DNA of 64,000 nucleotides, taken from positions 5,952,001-6,016,000 of the forward strand of contig NZ_JACHMP010000001.1 in NCBI RefSeq assembly GCF_014204985.1, read 5' to 3'. The notes under the pieces were generated by a model. It worked only from the letters and a program-made list of their open reading frames with translations, did not search any database and was not told the DNA's origin. Position 1 is the first letter of the stretch, and the number at the start of each line of letters is the position of its first letter. The position numbers and the translations under genes were made by a program. Shown piece by piece: positions 34,100 to 46,838 of the stretch. Source of the DNA: Streptosporangium becharense (lineage in GTDB: Bacteria; Actinomycetota; Actinomycetes; Streptosporangiales; Streptosporangiaceae).

Positions 34100-34559
34100 G
34101 TGGCCGTCATTCGCGTCAAGCGCTCGATCGAACCGGGGGCGGTGGACGCCCGAATCGCGGCCCGTGCCCTGAGCCGGGTCGAGGAACACCTCGTGCGGCA
34201 CCCCGGTGCGGAGGTCGTCCCGATCGCCGGACGGCCTGGCGACCAGGGGGATCTGGTCCTCCCGCGCGAGGTCGTGGGCCTGCTCGCCCACGTTCTTCTC
34301 CAGGTCGCGCGGCGGGCGGGGCGTGTCGGTCGTCCCGTCACACGCCGAACTGACCACCCAGTAGGCGGCGGACGTGCTGAACGTGTCCCGTCCGCACCTG
34401 ATCGGACTGCTGGAAACCGGAAAGATCCCCTACCGGATGGTCGGGAGGCACCGCCGGGTCGTCGCCGAGGACCTCATGGCGTACCGGCGGCGCGACATAC
34501 ACCCGGACACTCCCGGCGCCAGGGAGAACACGTCTGCGTCATCAGATTGTGACGGATAG
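34100..34559 (+). pseudogene. Broken helix-turn-helix (excisionase/antitoxin-like) gene
   Basis: The first frame gives IEPGAVDARIAARALSRVEE and VLPREVVGLLAHVLLQVARR. The sequence then makes sense only in another frame, GVSVVPSHAELTTQ, followed by an in-frame TAG (34362-34364) where a Gln is expected, and then [20 protein letters not shown] and [20 protein letters not shown]. This is the SinR/excisionase-type DNA-binding antitoxin of PIN-toxin pairs. There is one frameshift, one nonsense stop and no toxin gene downstream. Confidence 0.75.
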
Positions 34560-34668
34560 TAAATTCCTGTCTCTGTCGTGCGATTCCTTGTCGTGGCCGC
34601 CATGTCACACCGAGTGATGATTGCGATGATCCGGCGAGGTCGCCGGCACGCACCAGAGAGGCAAGCCG

Positions 34669-35886
34669 ATGAGCGAAGAGCAGGCAGTACAGGCGGAGCA
34701 GGCCGTCGGCCCGATCGGGCTGATGACGCCACTGGAGGTCACGGAACCGGCTCCCAGGCCGGACAGGGCCTGGGAGCTTCCCGGTGGCACCGCCTGGATC
34801 TACTACGGCGAAGGCAACCAGTGCCTGGTCAACCCGGTCATCCTGGCCGACGGTTTCAACTCCGGTCCGTCCAACCTGCACGGGGCCTGGCAGTTCCTGG
34901 AGCGGAAGGGCTACCCCCTCGCCAGTGAGCTGCGCCGCCGCGGCCGCGATCTCATCATTCTCGGCTTCGCCGAGCGCAGCGCGTCGATCCTGGACAATGC
35001 GCGGACCGCGATGGCCGCCATCTCCCAGACGATCGCGGAACGGTTCGGGGACACGCGGCTCACCGTCGGCGGCTTCAGCATGGGCGGCCTGGTCACCCGC
35101 TACGCGCTGGCCAAGATGGAGCACGACGGCATCGCCCACCAGACCGACCTCTACGTCTCCTACGACAGCCCGCACCGGGGTGCGTGGATCCCGATCTCGC
35201 TGCAGGCGTTCGCGCACTTCCTCCGGAAGGGCGACGCCGCCTTCTCCAACCAGATCAACAGCCCGGCCGCGCGCCAGCTGCTGTGGCGGCACATCGCCGA
35301 GGTCGACAACGAGCCGCAGCAGGACCCGCTGCGCACGGCCTTCCTCGACGAGCTGGACGCGGTCGGTTCGTGGCCGAAGATCCCAAGGCGGATCGGGGTC
35401 GCCAACGGGTCGGGGAACGGCACCGGCAACGGGGTCCCGGCCGGTGTCGAGGCGCTCAAGTGCACCGGCCTGGTGTTCAACGGCACCGTGCTCTACACCC
35501 AGTCCACCGGGGACGACCAGCAGGTGGCCACGCTCAGGAGCATCCTCGGCGGGGCCGAGGACATCTACACCAGCGGGCTGCCCGAGATGGACGGCGCGCC
35601 CGGCGGGACGCTGGAGTCCTTCGGCATCCTGGCCGACGCCCTGAACGAGTACGGCCGGGCCGAGGTGTACCACCGCTCCGTCTGCTTCGTCCCCGCGGTC
35701 AGCGCCGTGGCGATCCGTGACCTCGACCGCCAGGACGACGTGTACGCCGACATCAGCGCTCTTTCCCCGTCCGAGAGCGAGCTGGACGAGTTTCGGTGCG
35801 CGTCCGCAAACGAGGAGCACTCGCTGGTCACCGAAGAGCTCTGCACCTGGATCCTCGACCGGCTCCCGGAGCCGGCGTCACGGTGA
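34669..35886 (+). CDS. Alpha/beta-fold lipase/esterase (DUF676-like)
   Basis: This 405-residue protein has the nucleophile elbow VGGFSMGGLVTRYAL near residue 145 and SYDSPHRGAW after it, which are typical of PGAP1/DUF676-type lipases. A Gly/Asn-rich stretch (NGSGNGTGNG) lies near residue 245. There is no signal peptide, so it is likely cytoplasmic. The ATG follows GAGAGG. Substrate unknown; it may act on acyl esters of lipids or secondary metabolites. Confidence 0.8.
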   Translation: MSEEQAVQAEQAVGPIGLMTPLEVTEPAPRPDRAWELPGGTAWIYYGEGNQCLVNPVILADGFNSGPSNLHGAWQFLERKGYPLASELRRRGRDLIILGFAERSASILDNARTAMAAISQTIAERFGDTRLTVGGFSMGGLVTRYALAKMEHDGIAHQTDLYVSYDSPHRGAWIPISLQAFAHFLRKGDAAFSNQINSPAARQLLWRHIAEVDNEPQQDPLRTAFLDELDAVGSWPKIPRRIGVANGSGNGTGNGVPAGVEALKCTGLVFNGTVLYTQSTGDDQQVATLRSILGGAEDIYTSGLPEMDGAPGGTLESFGILADALNEYGRAEVYHRSVCFVPAVSAVAIRDLDRQDDVYADISALSPSESELDEFRCASANEEHSLVTEELCTWILDRLPEPASR

Positions 35887-35891
35887 CCTTC

Positions 35892-35955
35892 AGGGTCGGT
35901 CGCGGAGTCGGCGTCACGCTGCCTCCTTAGGGTCGGTCGCGGAGTCGGCGTCACG
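35892..35955. repeat. Two 27-base direct repeats between convergent genes
   Basis: AGGGTCGGTCGCGGAGTCGG plus seven more bases occurs at 35892-35918 and 35929-35955, a period of 37. A third partial copy (AGGGTCGGG) lies inside the 3' end of the LysR gene, which also has 15-base repeats coding the C-terminal EGSDLEGSDLEG. Confidence 0.65.
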
Positions 35956-35962
35956 GTGACCT

Positions 35963-36970
35963 TCAGGGTCGGGCACGGGGGCGGTCACGGTGCCCTTCGA
36001 GGTCCGACCCTTCGAGGTCCGACCCTTCGGGGCCGGCGGGCAGCCCGCGCTGGAGCGTCTCCGCCTGGTGGCGCAGGTGGTCGAGCATGGCCTTGGCCGC
36101 GGGGGTGAGCGCGCGGGCGTCGGGCAGCGTCACGCCGACCGAGCGTCGTACCGAGGGGAGCGGCACCGGGAGTTCGGCGAGTCGGTTGTCGGTCCTGACG
36201 ACCAGCGCCGGAAGAGCGGCGATCATGTCTGTTTCGAGGAGCAGTGAGCGGATCGTCAGGATGGAGGTGCACTCGACCCTGTTGCCGGGCATCGACAGCC
36301 CTTCCCGGTGGAACACCTGCTCCAGTTCGTGCCGCAGGGCGGTCTGCTCCAGGGGGAGGATCCACGGGTAGTCGAGCAGCTCCGGCAGGGTGCGCGCCTG
36401 CCCGGCCGGGTGCCCGGCTCGGGCGACCAGAGTGACGGGCTCGTTGTAGAGGGGGATCTGGCGGAGGCCCGGCCGGTCCTCGATGGGGTTGAGCCGGCCG
36501 ACCACCAGGTCGGTCTCCCCGTCGATCAGGCGGGGGACGAGCGAGTCGAAGGTCCCCTCCTTGACGATCACCGTGATGCCCGGCCGCTCGGCCTTGAGGG
36601 AGGCGATGGCGCGGGGCAGCAGCACGTTGGTGGCGGCCAGCAGGGTGCCGACGGTGACGGTGCCGGTCTCTCCGTCGGCGAGACCGGCGATCCGGTCGCC
36701 CGCCCGGCGCAGCTCGGCCTGCACGGCTCTCGCGTGGTCGACGAACGCCTCGCCGAAGAGGGTGGGGGTGACGCCGCGGGGCCCGCGCGAGAACAGCTCC
36801 ACCCCGAGGATCTGCTCCACCTCCCGCAGCCCGCGTGTCACGGCGGGCTGCGCCAGGTGCAGGTGCTCGGCGGCGCGCAGGACGCTGCCCTGCTCGGCGA
36901 TGGTCGTCACGAGCACCAGGTGCCGGAGCTTGAGCCGGCCGCTCAGCAGGTCCAGCGGGCGGGATGTCAC
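35963..36970 (-). CDS. LysR family transcriptional regulator
   Basis: This 335-residue protein has the N-terminal LysR winged helix (LVTTIAEQGSVLRAAEHLHL and QPAVTRGLREVEQILGVELF) and a substrate-binding domain (ETDLVVGRLNPIEDRPGL). It resembles GbpR/PcaQ-type regulators of aromatic catabolism. The GTG is at 36970, 31 bases from the end of the MHS transporter gene, so both are read leftward. The divergent 3-hydroxyanthranilate operon is the likely target. The acidic C-terminal repeat EGSDLEGSDLEG comes from DNA repeats. Confidence 0.9.
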   Translation of the reverse strand: MTSRPLDLLSGRLKLRHLVLVTTIAEQGSVLRAAEHLHLAQPAVTRGLREVEQILGVELFSRGPRGVTPTLFGEAFVDHARAVQAELRRAGDRIAGLADGETGTVTVGTLLAATNVLLPRAIASLKAERPGITVIVKEGTFDSLVPRLIDGETDLVVGRLNPIEDRPGLRQIPLYNEPVTLVARAGHPAGQARTLPELLDYPWILPLEQTALRHELEQVFHREGLSMPGNRVECTSILTIRSLLLETDMIAALPALVVRTDNRLAELPVPLPSVRRSVGVTLPDARALTPAAKAMLDHLRHQAETLQRGLPAGPEGSDLEGSDLEGHRDRPRARP

Positions 36971-37001
36971 CAGCGCATCATATGAGGTGGGGAATCCCGC
37001 C

Positions 37002-38309
37002 TCATTTCGCTATATCGGCCAGGGGGCGGTCGCCCAGGCGCTCGGCGTCGTTGCGTGGGATCACCAGGGCGGCGACCAGGCTGACGGCGGCCACGGCGGT
37101 CAGATAGCCGGTGATGGACAGCGAGGTGCCCGTCGAGGCGTAGAGCGAGGCGGCGATCAGCGGGGTGATGCCGCCGCCCAGCAGCGAGGCCATCTGGTAG
37201 GCGACGGAGGTGCCCGAGTAGCGGATGGCCACCGGGAAGAAGCTCGCGGTGAGCGTGCCCTGCGGCGCGTGGGTCATCGCCAGCACGGCGCCCATCGCCA
37301 CCATGAAGACCGCGATCAGGACGGTGTCGCCGGTCTCGACGACCGGGAGGATCGCCACGGCCCCCGCCAGGAGGACCACGGAACCCCAGGTGAAGATCGC
37401 CCGCAGCCCCCGCCGATCGCCGAGGTGGGCCCACAGCGGCGCGGTGGCCAGCCACACGGCGGCACCGCCGATCACGCAGGTCAGCAGGTAGGTGCGGGAC
37501 AGCCCCACCTCGGCCTGGCCGTAGTTGAGGATGTAGACCATGAAGACGTAGGCGATCGAGCTGTTGCCGATGATCACCGCGATGGTGTGGAGGACGCCGC
37601 GCCAGTGGTCGCGCAGCACGATCGCGATCGGCAGCCGCACCGGCTCGCGGCGCTCGACGAGGTTCTCGTAGTCGGGGCTCTCCTCGATCTGCAGCCGCAG
37701 GTACAGCCCGACCCCGACCAGCACGATGCTGAGCAGGAACGGCACCCGCCAGCCCCACGCCATGAAGCTCTCCTCGCCGAGCAGTGACGAGGTGCCGAGG
37801 AAGACGAGGTTCGCGCAGAGCATCCCGGCGGGCGTGCCCATCATCGGGAAGGCGCCGAAGAGCCCGCGGCGGCCCTTCGGGGCGTGCTCCATGGTCAGCA
37901 CCACGGCACCGCCCAGCTCGCCGCCGAGGCCGATGCCCTGGGCGACGCGCATCACCACGAGGAGGACCGCGGCCCACACCCCGATGCTGGAGTAGGTCGG
38001 GAGCAGGCCGATCAGCGTGGTCCCGATCCCCATGATCAGCAGTGAGACGACGAGGGTGTTGCGCCGGCCGATCCGGTCGCCGAAGTGGCCGAAGACGATG
38101 CCGCCGAGGGGGCGGGCGAGGAAGCCCACGGTCATGGTCCCGAACGCCGCGATGGAGCCCGCGACCGGATCCATCGCCGGGAAGAACTGCTTGTTGAAGA
38201 CGAGCGCGGCGGCCGTGCCGTAGAGGAAGAAGTCGTACCACTCGATGGTCGTGCCGATGAAGGTCGCCCACGAGACGCGGCGCGCGGCCTGGCGGCGGTC
38301 TGTGTCCAT
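37002..38309 (-). CDS. MHS family (ShiA/ProP-like) major facilitator transporter
   Basis: This 435-residue protein has about 12 membrane segments and the MHS signature near the start (IGTTIEWYDFFLYGTAAALV), plus GGIVFGHFGDRIGRRNTL and GIGLGGELGGAV. MHS members import small organic acids with protons, including aromatic acids. The ATG at 38309 has AGGTGTG upstream. It is divergent from the 3-hydroxyanthranilate operon, so import of an aminobenzoate-type substrate is a reasonable inference. Confidence 0.9.
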   Translation of the reverse strand: MDTDRRQAARRVSWATFIGTTIEWYDFFLYGTAAALVFNKQFFPAMDPVAGSIAAFGTMTVGFLARPLGGIVFGHFGDRIGRRNTLVVSLLIMGIGTTLIGLLPTYSSIGVWAAVLLVVMRVAQGIGLGGELGGAVVLTMEHAPKGRRGLFGAFPMMGTPAGMLCANLVFLGTSSLLGEESFMAWGWRVPFLLSIVLVGVGLYLRLQIEESPDYENLVERREPVRLPIAIVLRDHWRGVLHTIAVIIGNSSIAYVFMVYILNYGQAEVGLSRTYLLTCVIGGAAVWLATAPLWAHLGDRRGLRAIFTWGSVVLLAGAVAILPVVETGDTVLIAVFMVAMGAVLAMTHAPQGTLTASFFPVAIRYSGTSVAYQMASLLGGGITPLIAASLYASTGTSLSITGYLTAVAAVSLVAALVIPRNDAERLGDRPLADIAK

Positions 38310-38474
38310 CACACCTGTGCCTTCCGGTCGGGAGTAGGGACGAGGATGCACGCAGGTGCTATGCCAGGACGAATACTCATCTGGGCGTCCGCCATAACTG
38401 TCTCGACATATGACGGAAATCGCATATCTACCGCGCGTTCAGGTATTGGACTGTTATGTCTGGCGGGCAGCACA

Positions 38475-39917
38475 ATGACGGCCATGAAGCCCGCGCACTA
38501 CGTCAACGGCGTCTTCTCGACGTCCGGAGCGGCGTTCCCGCTGCGTTCACCCGTCGACGGAAACCAGATGGGCGTCGTCCCCGAAGCCACCCGCGAGACC
38601 GTGGACGAGGCGGTGAACGCGGCCGGGGCGGCGCTCGCCGGCGCCTGGGGGCGGACGGACGTCGGGGAGCGATGCGCGCTTCTGCGGCGGATCGCCGACG
38701 GTGTCGAGGCCCGGTTCGAGGAGTTCGTCGACGCGGAGGTCGCCGACACGGGCAAGCCGCGTGAACTGGCCGCCACGGTCGACATCCCGCGGGCGATCGG
38801 CAACTTCCGCGCCTACGCCGACCTGGCCTACGGCCGCCCGGAACGCGCCTACCCCACCACCGTGCCCGGCTGGAGCGGCAGCGGCCAAGCGCTCAACTAC
38901 ACCGTACGCCGCCCGCTCGGCGTGGTCGCGGTCATCTCGCCGTGGAACCTGCCGCTGCTGCTGCTCACCTGGAAGGTGGCGCCCGCGCTCGCCGCCGGCA
39001 ACGCGGTCGTCGCCAAGCCGTCGGAGGAGACCCCGTCCACCGCGACCCTGCTCGCCGAGGTGATCGACGCGGCGGGACTGCCGCCCGGCGCCTTCAACCT
39101 GGTGCACGGGCACGGCGCGAACGCGGCGGGGGAGTACCTCACCTCGCACCCGGGCGTCGACGCGATCGCCTTCACCGGCGCGTCGGCCACCGGAGCCGCC
39201 ATCATGCGCAACGCGGCCGACCACGTCACCCCGGTCTCGTTCGAACTCGGCGGGAAGAACCCGGCGCTGGTCTTCGCGGACGCCGACCTGGCGGAGGCGG
39301 TCGAGGGGACCGCCCGGTCCACCTTCACCCACTCGGGCCAGATCTGCCTGTGCACCGAGCGGGTCTACGTGCAGCGTCCCGTGTACGAGGAGTTCGTGCA
39401 GGCCCTCGCCGAGCGGGCGAGGGCACAGCGGGACTACGGGCCGATGATCTCGGCCGAGCACCGCGACAAGGTGCTCTCCTACTACCGTCTCGCCCGCGAG
39501 GAGGGTGCCACCGTGGTCGCCGGAGGCGGCGTGCCCCGCTTCGGGGACGAGCGCGACGGCGGGTTCTACGTCGAGCCGACCGTTCTCACCGGGCTGCCCG
39601 AGAGCGCCAGGACGGTCCGCGAGGAGATCTTCGGACCCGTCTGCCACGTGGCGCCGTTCGACGAGGAGGACGAGGCGGTCCGGCTGGCCAACGACAGCCC
39701 GTACGGGCTGGCCGCCACGGTGTGGACCACCGACCTGTCACGTGCCCACCGGGTGGCGCCGCGCGTCGAGGCCGGGATCGTCTGGGTCAACTGCTGGAAC
39801 CTGCGGGACCTGCGGACGCCCTTCGGCGGTGTGAAGGCGTCCGGCATCGGGCGTGAGGGCGGCGAGTACTCGCTCGACTTCTTCTCCGAGCCCGTCAACG
39901 TGTGCGTGAAGATATGA
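38475..39917 (+). CDS. nbaE: 2-aminomuconate 6-semialdehyde dehydrogenase
   Basis: This 480-residue NAD-dependent aldehyde dehydrogenase shows [20 protein letters not shown], the general base in [12 protein letters not shown] and the catalytic Cys in [15 protein letters not shown]. It resembles 2-hydroxymuconic and 2-aminomuconic semialdehyde dehydrogenases. It is the first gene of a nine-gene run, and the neighbouring dioxygenase and ACMS decarboxylase make the amino form the likely substrate. Two in-frame ATGs at 38475 and 38484 are possible; neither has a strong ribosome site. The next gene overlaps or adjoins the stop. Confidence 0.88.
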   Translation: MTAMKPAHYVNGVFSTSGAAFPLRSPVDGNQMGVVPEATRETVDEAVNAAGAALAGAWGRTDVGERCALLRRIADGVEARFEEFVDAEVADTGKPRELAATVDIPRAIGNFRAYADLAYGRPERAYPTTVPGWSGSGQALNYTVRRPLGVVAVISPWNLPLLLLTWKVAPALAAGNAVVAKPSEETPSTATLLAEVIDAAGLPPGAFNLVHGHGANAAGEYLTSHPGVDAIAFTGASATGAAIMRNAADHVTPVSFELGGKNPALVFADADLAEAVEGTARSTFTHSGQICLCTERVYVQRPVYEEFVQALAERARAQRDYGPMISAEHRDKVLSYYRLAREEGATVVAGGGVPRFGDERDGGFYVEPTVLTGLPESARTVREEIFGPVCHVAPFDEEDEAVRLANDSPYGLAATVWTTDLSRAHRVAPRVEAGIVWVNCWNLRDLRTPFGGVKASGIGREGGEYSLDFFSEPVNVCVKI

Positions 39918-39925
39918 GGTCATCG

Positions 39926-40714
39926 GTGACAGACAGACAACAGGCCGCCGCGTCCCGGCTGCTGGAGGCGTACGCGTCCGGCCGCCCGTGCGAACCGGTC
40001 CGCGACCTGATCGACGGCGTGGACTCCGCGTACGCCGTGCAGCACCTGCTCACCGAGCGGTGGCTGGCGGACGGGCGGCGCCTCACCGGCCGCAAGATCG
40101 GTCTGACGAGCAGGGCGGTGCAGCGGCAGCTGGGGGTGGACTCGCCGGACTTCGGGGTGCTCCTCGCCGACATGGCCGTACCGGACGGCGAGGAGATCCC
40201 GGCCGGGGCGGTCCTGCAACCGCGTGCCGAGGCCGAGGTGGCGCTCGTGCTCGAACGCGACCTGACGCACGGACGGCACACGGTCGCCGACGTGATCCGC
40301 GCGACGGCCTTCGCGCTGCCCGCGATCGAGGTGGTCGGCAGCCGCATCCGCGACTGGGACATCACCCTGGCCGACACCGTCGCCGACAACGCCTCCGCCG
40401 GCATGTACGTCCTCGGCACCCGGCCGGTGCTCCTGCGCGACGTCGACCTGCGGATGGCCGGGATGGTCATCGAGCGGCGCGGCGAGCAGGTGTCGACCGG
40501 CGTCGGCGCCGCCTGCCTCGGCCACCCGTTGCACGCCGCGGTGTGGCTGGCCGACACGCTGGCCCGGCTCGGCACCCCGCTCCGCGCCGGGGACACCGTG
40601 CTGACCGGGGCCCTCGGACCGGTGGTCCCGGTCAAGCCCGGCGACGTGCTCGAAGCCCGCATCGACGGGCTCGGCGACGTGCGGACCGCGTTCGCCCACG
40701 AGGAGGAATCATGA
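39926..40714 (+). CDS. nbaH: 2-oxopent-4-enoate hydratase
   Basis: This protein of about 262 residues belongs to the 2-keto-4-pentenoate hydratase family: [28 protein letters not shown], then [13 protein letters not shown] and [12 protein letters not shown]. It adds water to 2-hydroxypenta-2,4-dienoate to give 4-hydroxy-2-oxovalerate. The GTG at 39926 has GAGG six bases upstream; an in-frame ATG at 39914 forms an ATGA overlap with the previous stop and is an alternative. It ends with ATGA overlap to the decarboxylase. Confidence 0.88.
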   Translation: MTDRQQAAASRLLEAYASGRPCEPVRDLIDGVDSAYAVQHLLTERWLADGRRLTGRKIGLTSRAVQRQLGVDSPDFGVLLADMAVPDGEEIPAGAVLQPRAEAEVALVLERDLTHGRHTVADVIRATAFALPAIEVVGSRIRDWDITLADTVADNASAGMYVLGTRPVLLRDVDLRMAGMVIERRGEQVSTGVGAACLGHPLHAAVWLADTLARLGTPLRAGDTVLTGALGPVVPVKPGDVLEARIDGLGDVRTAFAHEEES

Positions 40715-41444
40715 ACCGGCTCGCCGAGATCCTGGACGAGGCGACGCTGTCCGGCCGGGCGGTCCCCAAACTCACCGACATGGTCCCCCTGGACGTGCCC
40801 GCCGCCTACGAGGTGCAGCGGGCGGGAATCGAACGGCGGCGCTCGCGCGGTGAGCGGCTCATCGGGGTCAAGATGGGGTTCACCAGCCGCGCCAAGATGG
40901 CCCAGATGGGCGTGGACGACGTCATCTGGGGCCTGCTCACCGACACCATGCTGGTCGAGTCCCACCTGGACACCGGCGGCCTGATCCACCCGCGCATCGA
41001 ACCGGAGATAGCGTTCCTGCTGGACCGGCCGGTGCGCACCCCTTCCGACGCGGTCGCCGCCGTCGGCGGGGTCGCGGTGGGCTACGAGGTGATCGACTCC
41101 CGCTACCGCGACTTCGACTTCACCCTGGCGGACGTCATCGCCGACAACGCCTCGGCCTGCGGCTTCGGCCACGGCCCCTGGCGTCCCCTCGGGGACGTGG
41201 GCAACGTCGGCCTGCTCATGGAGATCGACGGCCGTCCGGTGGCGAGCGGGTCGTCCGCGGCGATCCTCGGCGACCCGCTGCGGTCGCTGACCGCCGCCGC
41301 GCGGCTGGCCCAGGCCGCCGGGATCGAGCTGCAACCCGGCTGGGTCGTCCTCGCCGGTGCGGCCACGGCGGCCGTCCCGCTTCCCTGTGGCGCGCACGTC
41401 CGCGTCAGCGCCGCCGGACTCGGTCACGTGGAGGTGACGACACG

Positions 41445-41448
<4 letters not shown>
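40711..41448 (+). CDS. nbaG: 4-oxalocrotonate (2-oxo-3-hexenedioate) decarboxylase
   Basis: This 245-residue protein is a paralogue of the hydratase, as in all meta pathways: [40 protein letters not shown] and [14 protein letters not shown]. It removes CO2 from 4-oxalocrotonate. The two enzymes usually form a complex that passes the unstable dienol. The ATG at 40711 follows GAGGAGG and overlaps the hydratase stop (ATGA). Confidence 0.88.
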
Positions 41449-43397
<1,949 letters not shown>

Positions 43398-43401
<4 letters not shown>

Positions 43402-44675
43402 CCCTCGGGGCCGGGAGCGGGGCCGGGAACGGGAAGGGGACCGCAGGCGGCGGGGCCGGGAACGGGAACGACGCCGACGGCGGGGCCGCACCCCTCGCGC
43501 ACACAGCCCTGGGCACGCTGCGCGGCGTCCGCTCCGCCAGGGTCTGCGCGTTCAGGGGCGTCCGGTACGCCGCCCCGGCCCGCCGTCTCACCGCCCCGTC
43601 GCCCGCCCCGTCCTGGCGGGGGATCGCCGACGCCGCCGTCCCCGGCCCGCCCGCCCCGCAACGGCCGGGGCGGATGGGCTGGGTGCCCGGCCTGGAGATC
43701 GACCCCTCGACGGGACGCGAGGACTGCCTCCACCTGAACGTCTGGACCCCCTCGTGCGAGGGGCGGCGGCCGGTGCTGGTGTTCCTGCACGGCGGCGCGT
43801 TCGTGTTCGGCTCCGGCGCGCAGCCGATGTACGACGGCACCGCACTCGCCCGCGACCACGGGCTCGTCGTGGTGACCGTGAACTACCGGCTCGGCCTGCC
43901 CGGATTCTGGTACGGCGACGGCGTCCCCGCCAACCTCGCCCTGCGCGACCAGATCGCCGCGCTGGAGTGGGTGCGCGACAACATCACGGCGTTCGGCGGG
44001 GACCCGGCCGAGGTGACCCTCGGCGGCCACTCGGCGGGCGGGACCAGCGTGCTGGCCCTGCTGACCTGCGCGCCGGGACTGTTCGCGCGGGCCGTGGCCA
44101 TGAGCCCGGTGCCGTACGGCTTCGCCACCCCGGCCGAGGCGAGCGCCTGGACGTCGGCGGCCCGCCGTGCGCTCGGCGCGGACCCGGCCGCCGCCCCGCT
44201 GGAGGACCTGCTGGCGGCGGAGAGCGCGGCCGTACGGTCCGCGCCACCGGTCGGCGGGCTGCTGCCGGTCGCGCCCGTCATAGACGGCGACCTGCTGACC
44301 GCCCACCCCGTGGACGCGATCCGCTCCGGGGACGCGGCCCCGGTGCCGCTGCTGGTGACGACGACGACGGAGGAGACGCGGCTGTTCGTCGCGATCGGCG
44401 GGAGGGACCCCGGAACGCGGGAGGTCTTCGGGCGTCCCGCGGAGGAGATCGTCCGGATGCACCGCGGCCCGGCCCGGCACCTGGTCTGCGCTCACCGCTC
44501 ACCCATGAGCCACGGCGGGGTCGCGCTCGGCGCGTGCCATCTCGTGGACGTACCCCTCTACCTCGGCACCCACGGCGGTCCCCTCACCGGCTCGGGACCC
44601 GAGGTGGAGGAACTGGCACGGTCGATGACCGATGAGTTCGCCCGGTTCTGCCGCGGCGAGGAGGCAGAGGAATGA
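43398..44675 (+). CDS. Type-B carboxylesterase within the 3-hydroxyanthranilate operon
   Basis: This 425-residue protein has the type-B carboxylesterase layout: [32 protein letters not shown], the nucleophile in [10 protein letters not shown], an acid in TTEETRLF and the histidine in [13 protein letters not shown]. The usual GESAGG has His in place of Glu. The N-terminal 30 residues are Gly/Asn-rich low complexity. It is shorter than the common 500 residues. The reaction is unknown: hydrolysis of an ester or amide of a hydroxyanthranilate precursor, such as an N-formyl or N-acyl group, would fit. It is not part of known nba pathways. Confidence 0.85.
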
Positions 44676-45580
44676 GCAGAGCCAAGGTAGCGATCATCGG
44701 GTCGGGGAACATCGGCACCGACCTGATGTTCAAGGTGATGAGGACGTCGACGTCGCTGGAGGTCGCGGCGATGGCCGGGATCGACCCCGGCTCCGACGGC
44801 CTGGCCAGGGCCGCGCGCCTGGGTGTGGCGACGACGCACGAGGGCGTCGAGGGGCTGATCGGGCTCCCCTGCTTCGACGAGGTCTCCGTGGTCCTGGACG
44901 CGACCTCGGCCGGTGCGCACCGGCGCAACGACGCGGCGCTGCGTCCGTACGGCAAGCGGCTCGTCGACCTGACGCCCGCGGCGATCGGCCCCTACGTCGT
45001 CCCCGCGGTCAACCTCGGCCGCCACCTGGCGGAGGACAACGTGAACATGGTGACCTGCGGCGGGCAGGCCACCGTGCCCGTCGTCGCCGCCGTGTCCCGG
45101 GTGACCCCGGTGGCGTACGCCGAGATCGTCGCCTCGATCGCGTCGAAGTCGGCGGGACCCGGGACCCGGGCCAACATCGACGAGTTCACCGAGACCACCG
45201 CGCGGGCCCTGGAGGTCGTCGGCGGAGCCCGGCGCGGCAAGGCGGTCATCGTGCTCAACCCGGCCGACCCGCCCGTGATCATGCGGGACACCGTGTACTG
45301 CCTGGTCGAGGAGTGCGACCCGGTCGCCGTCACCGCCTCGGTGAAGGAGATGGTCGCCGAGGTGAGCGCCTACGTGCCGGGCTACCGGCTCAAGCAGGAG
45401 GTGCAGTTCCGCCGGGTCGGCGCCGGCGACCCGCTCGCCGGCCTCGGCGGAGCGGGCCTGCTCGTCTCGGTGTTCCTGGAGGTCGAAGGCGCCGCCCACT
45501 ACCTGCCCGCGTACGCCGGCAACCTGGACATCATGACGTCGGCGGCGCTCCGCGTCGCGGAGAGGATGGCCGCCCGATGA
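44672..45580 (+). CDS. nbaJ: Acetaldehyde dehydrogenase (acylating)
   Basis: This 302-residue enzyme oxidises acetaldehyde with CoA to acetyl-CoA. Landmarks are the nucleotide loop [17 protein letters not shown], the catalytic Cys in [11 protein letters not shown] and [16 protein letters not shown]. It works as a complex with the aldolase encoded next, channelling acetaldehyde. The ATG overlaps the esterase stop. Confidence 0.95.
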   Translation: MSRAKVAIIGSGNIGTDLMFKVMRTSTSLEVAAMAGIDPGSDGLARAARLGVATTHEGVEGLIGLPCFDEVSVVLDATSAGAHRRNDAALRPYGKRLVDLTPAAIGPYVVPAVNLGRHLAEDNVNMVTCGGQATVPVVAAVSRVTPVAYAEIVASIASKSAGPGTRANIDEFTETTARALEVVGGARRGKAVIVLNPADPPVIMRDTVYCLVEECDPVAVTASVKEMVAEVSAYVPGYRLKQEVQFRRVGAGDPLAGLGGAGLLVSVFLEVEGAAHYLPAYAGNLDIMTSAALRVAERMAAR

Positions 45581-46584
45581 GGCTCTACGTGCAGGACGTG
45601 ACGCTGCGGGACGGCATGCACGCGATCAGGCACCGCTACACGGCCGACCAGGTCGCGAAGATCGCCGGTGCGCTCGACCGGGCCGGTGTCGCCGCGATCG
45701 AGATCGCGCACGGCGACGGGCTCGCCGGCGGCAGCGTCAACTACGGCCCGGGGGCGTGCGCGGACGAGGAGTGGATCGAGGCGGCGGCCTCGGCCGTGTC
45801 CGGCGCCGTGCTGACCACGCTGCTGCTGCCCGGCATCGGCACCGTCGCCGACCTGCGCCGCGCTCACGCGCTGGGGGTGCGCTCGGTGCGGGTGGCCACG
45901 CACTGCACCGAGGCCGACATCGCCGCCCAGCACATCGGGGTCGCCCGCGACCTCGGCATGGACGTGGCCGGGTTCCTCATGATGTCGCACATGGCGCCGC
46001 CCGCCGAGCTGGCGCGGCAGGCGAAGCTGATGGAGTCGTACGGAGCGCGCTGCGTCTACGTCACCGACTCCGGCGGGCGGCTCACCATGGACGGCGTGCG
46101 CGAACGGGTCCGCGCCTACCGCGACGTGCTCGACGCCGGGACCGAGGTCGGCGTGCACGCCCACCACAACCTGGGGCTCGGGGTCGCCAACTCGGTGGTC
46201 GCCGTCGAGCACGGGGTGACCCGGGTCGACGCCTCCCTCGCCGGGATGGGCGCCGGTGCGGGGAACTGCCCGCTGGAGGCGTTCGTCGCCGTGGCCGACC
46301 TGATGGGCTGGGAACACGGCTGCGACCTCTTCGCGCTGATGGACGCCGCCGACGACCTGGTCCGCCCGTTGCAGAGCCGTCCCGTCCAGGTCGACCGGGA
46401 GACGCTGACGCTCGGCTACGCGGGGGTCTACTCCAGCTTCCTGCGCCACGCCGAGGACGCCGCCGAACGCTACGGCCTCGACACCCGCGACATCCTCGTC
46501 GAGGTGGGCCGCCGCGGGATGGTCGGCGGGCAGGAGGACATGATCGTCGACATCGCGCTCGACCTCCGCTCCCGTCTCGGCTGA
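45577..46584 (+). CDS. nbaI: 4-hydroxy-2-oxovalerate aldolase
   Basis: This 335-residue aldolase splits 4-hydroxy-2-oxovalerate to pyruvate and acetaldehyde. It shows [18 protein letters not shown] at the start, [28 protein letters not shown] and the metal-site [17 protein letters not shown]. It ends the overlap-linked run, after which a GC-rich repeat region and a convergent small gene follow. Confidence 0.95.
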   Translation: MRLYVQDVTLRDGMHAIRHRYTADQVAKIAGALDRAGVAAIEIAHGDGLAGGSVNYGPGACADEEWIEAAASAVSGAVLTTLLLPGIGTVADLRRAHALGVRSVRVATHCTEADIAAQHIGVARDLGMDVAGFLMMSHMAPPAELARQAKLMESYGARCVYVTDSGGRLTMDGVRERVRAYRDVLDAGTEVGVHAHHNLGLGVANSVVAVEHGVTRVDASLAGMGAGAGNCPLEAFVAVADLMGWEHGCDLFALMDAADDLVRPLQSRPVQVDRETLTLGYAGVYSSFLRHAEDAAERYGLDTRDILVEVGRRGMVGGQEDMIVDIALDLRSRLG

Positions 46585-46600
46585 GACCCCCGTTCCCGTC

Positions 46601-46680
46601 CCGGCCGGGCGGGACCGCCGGATCTCCCGGCCGGCCGGGCGGGACCTCCGGAGCCCGGTCGGCCGGGACCGCCGGACGCC
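46601..46680. repeat. Degenerate GC-rich repeats after the catabolic operon
   Basis: About three imperfect units containing GGCCGGGCGGGACC followed by CCGGA occur at a spacing near 28 bases. They contain many CCGG self-complements and may serve as transcript ends between the convergent genes. Confidence 0.45.
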
Positions 46681-46691
46681 GCGGTGCGCGG

Positions 46692-46838
46692 TCAGAGGTC
46701 GCCGATCTGCGGGATCAGCTCGCTCAGCACCCACAGGGCCAGGCCGAGGGCGACCAGGTTGACCCGGGCCCCGCCGATGTTGAACGCGGCGAGCAGGAAG
46801 CAGGCGAGAGCGAAGATCAGCAGGATGAGGGTGAGCAT
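46692..46838 (-). CDS. Small hydrophobic membrane protein (48 residues)
   Basis: The sequence MLTLILLIFALACFLLAAFN is followed by IGGARVNLVALGLALWVLSE, two membrane segments in 48 residues. AAAGGA lies upstream of the ATG. Similar tiny proteins with the NIGGARVNL-like turn are common in actinomycetes and have no known role. Confidence 0.75.
   Translation of the reverse strand: MLTLILLIFALACFLLAAFNIGGARVNLVALGLALWVLSELIPQIGDL

Noticed and set aside
38085..38474. Upstream extension of the aldehyde dehydrogenase frame
   Set aside because: It runs through the divergent promoter and antisense of the transporter; conserved protein sequence starts at MKPAHYVNG.
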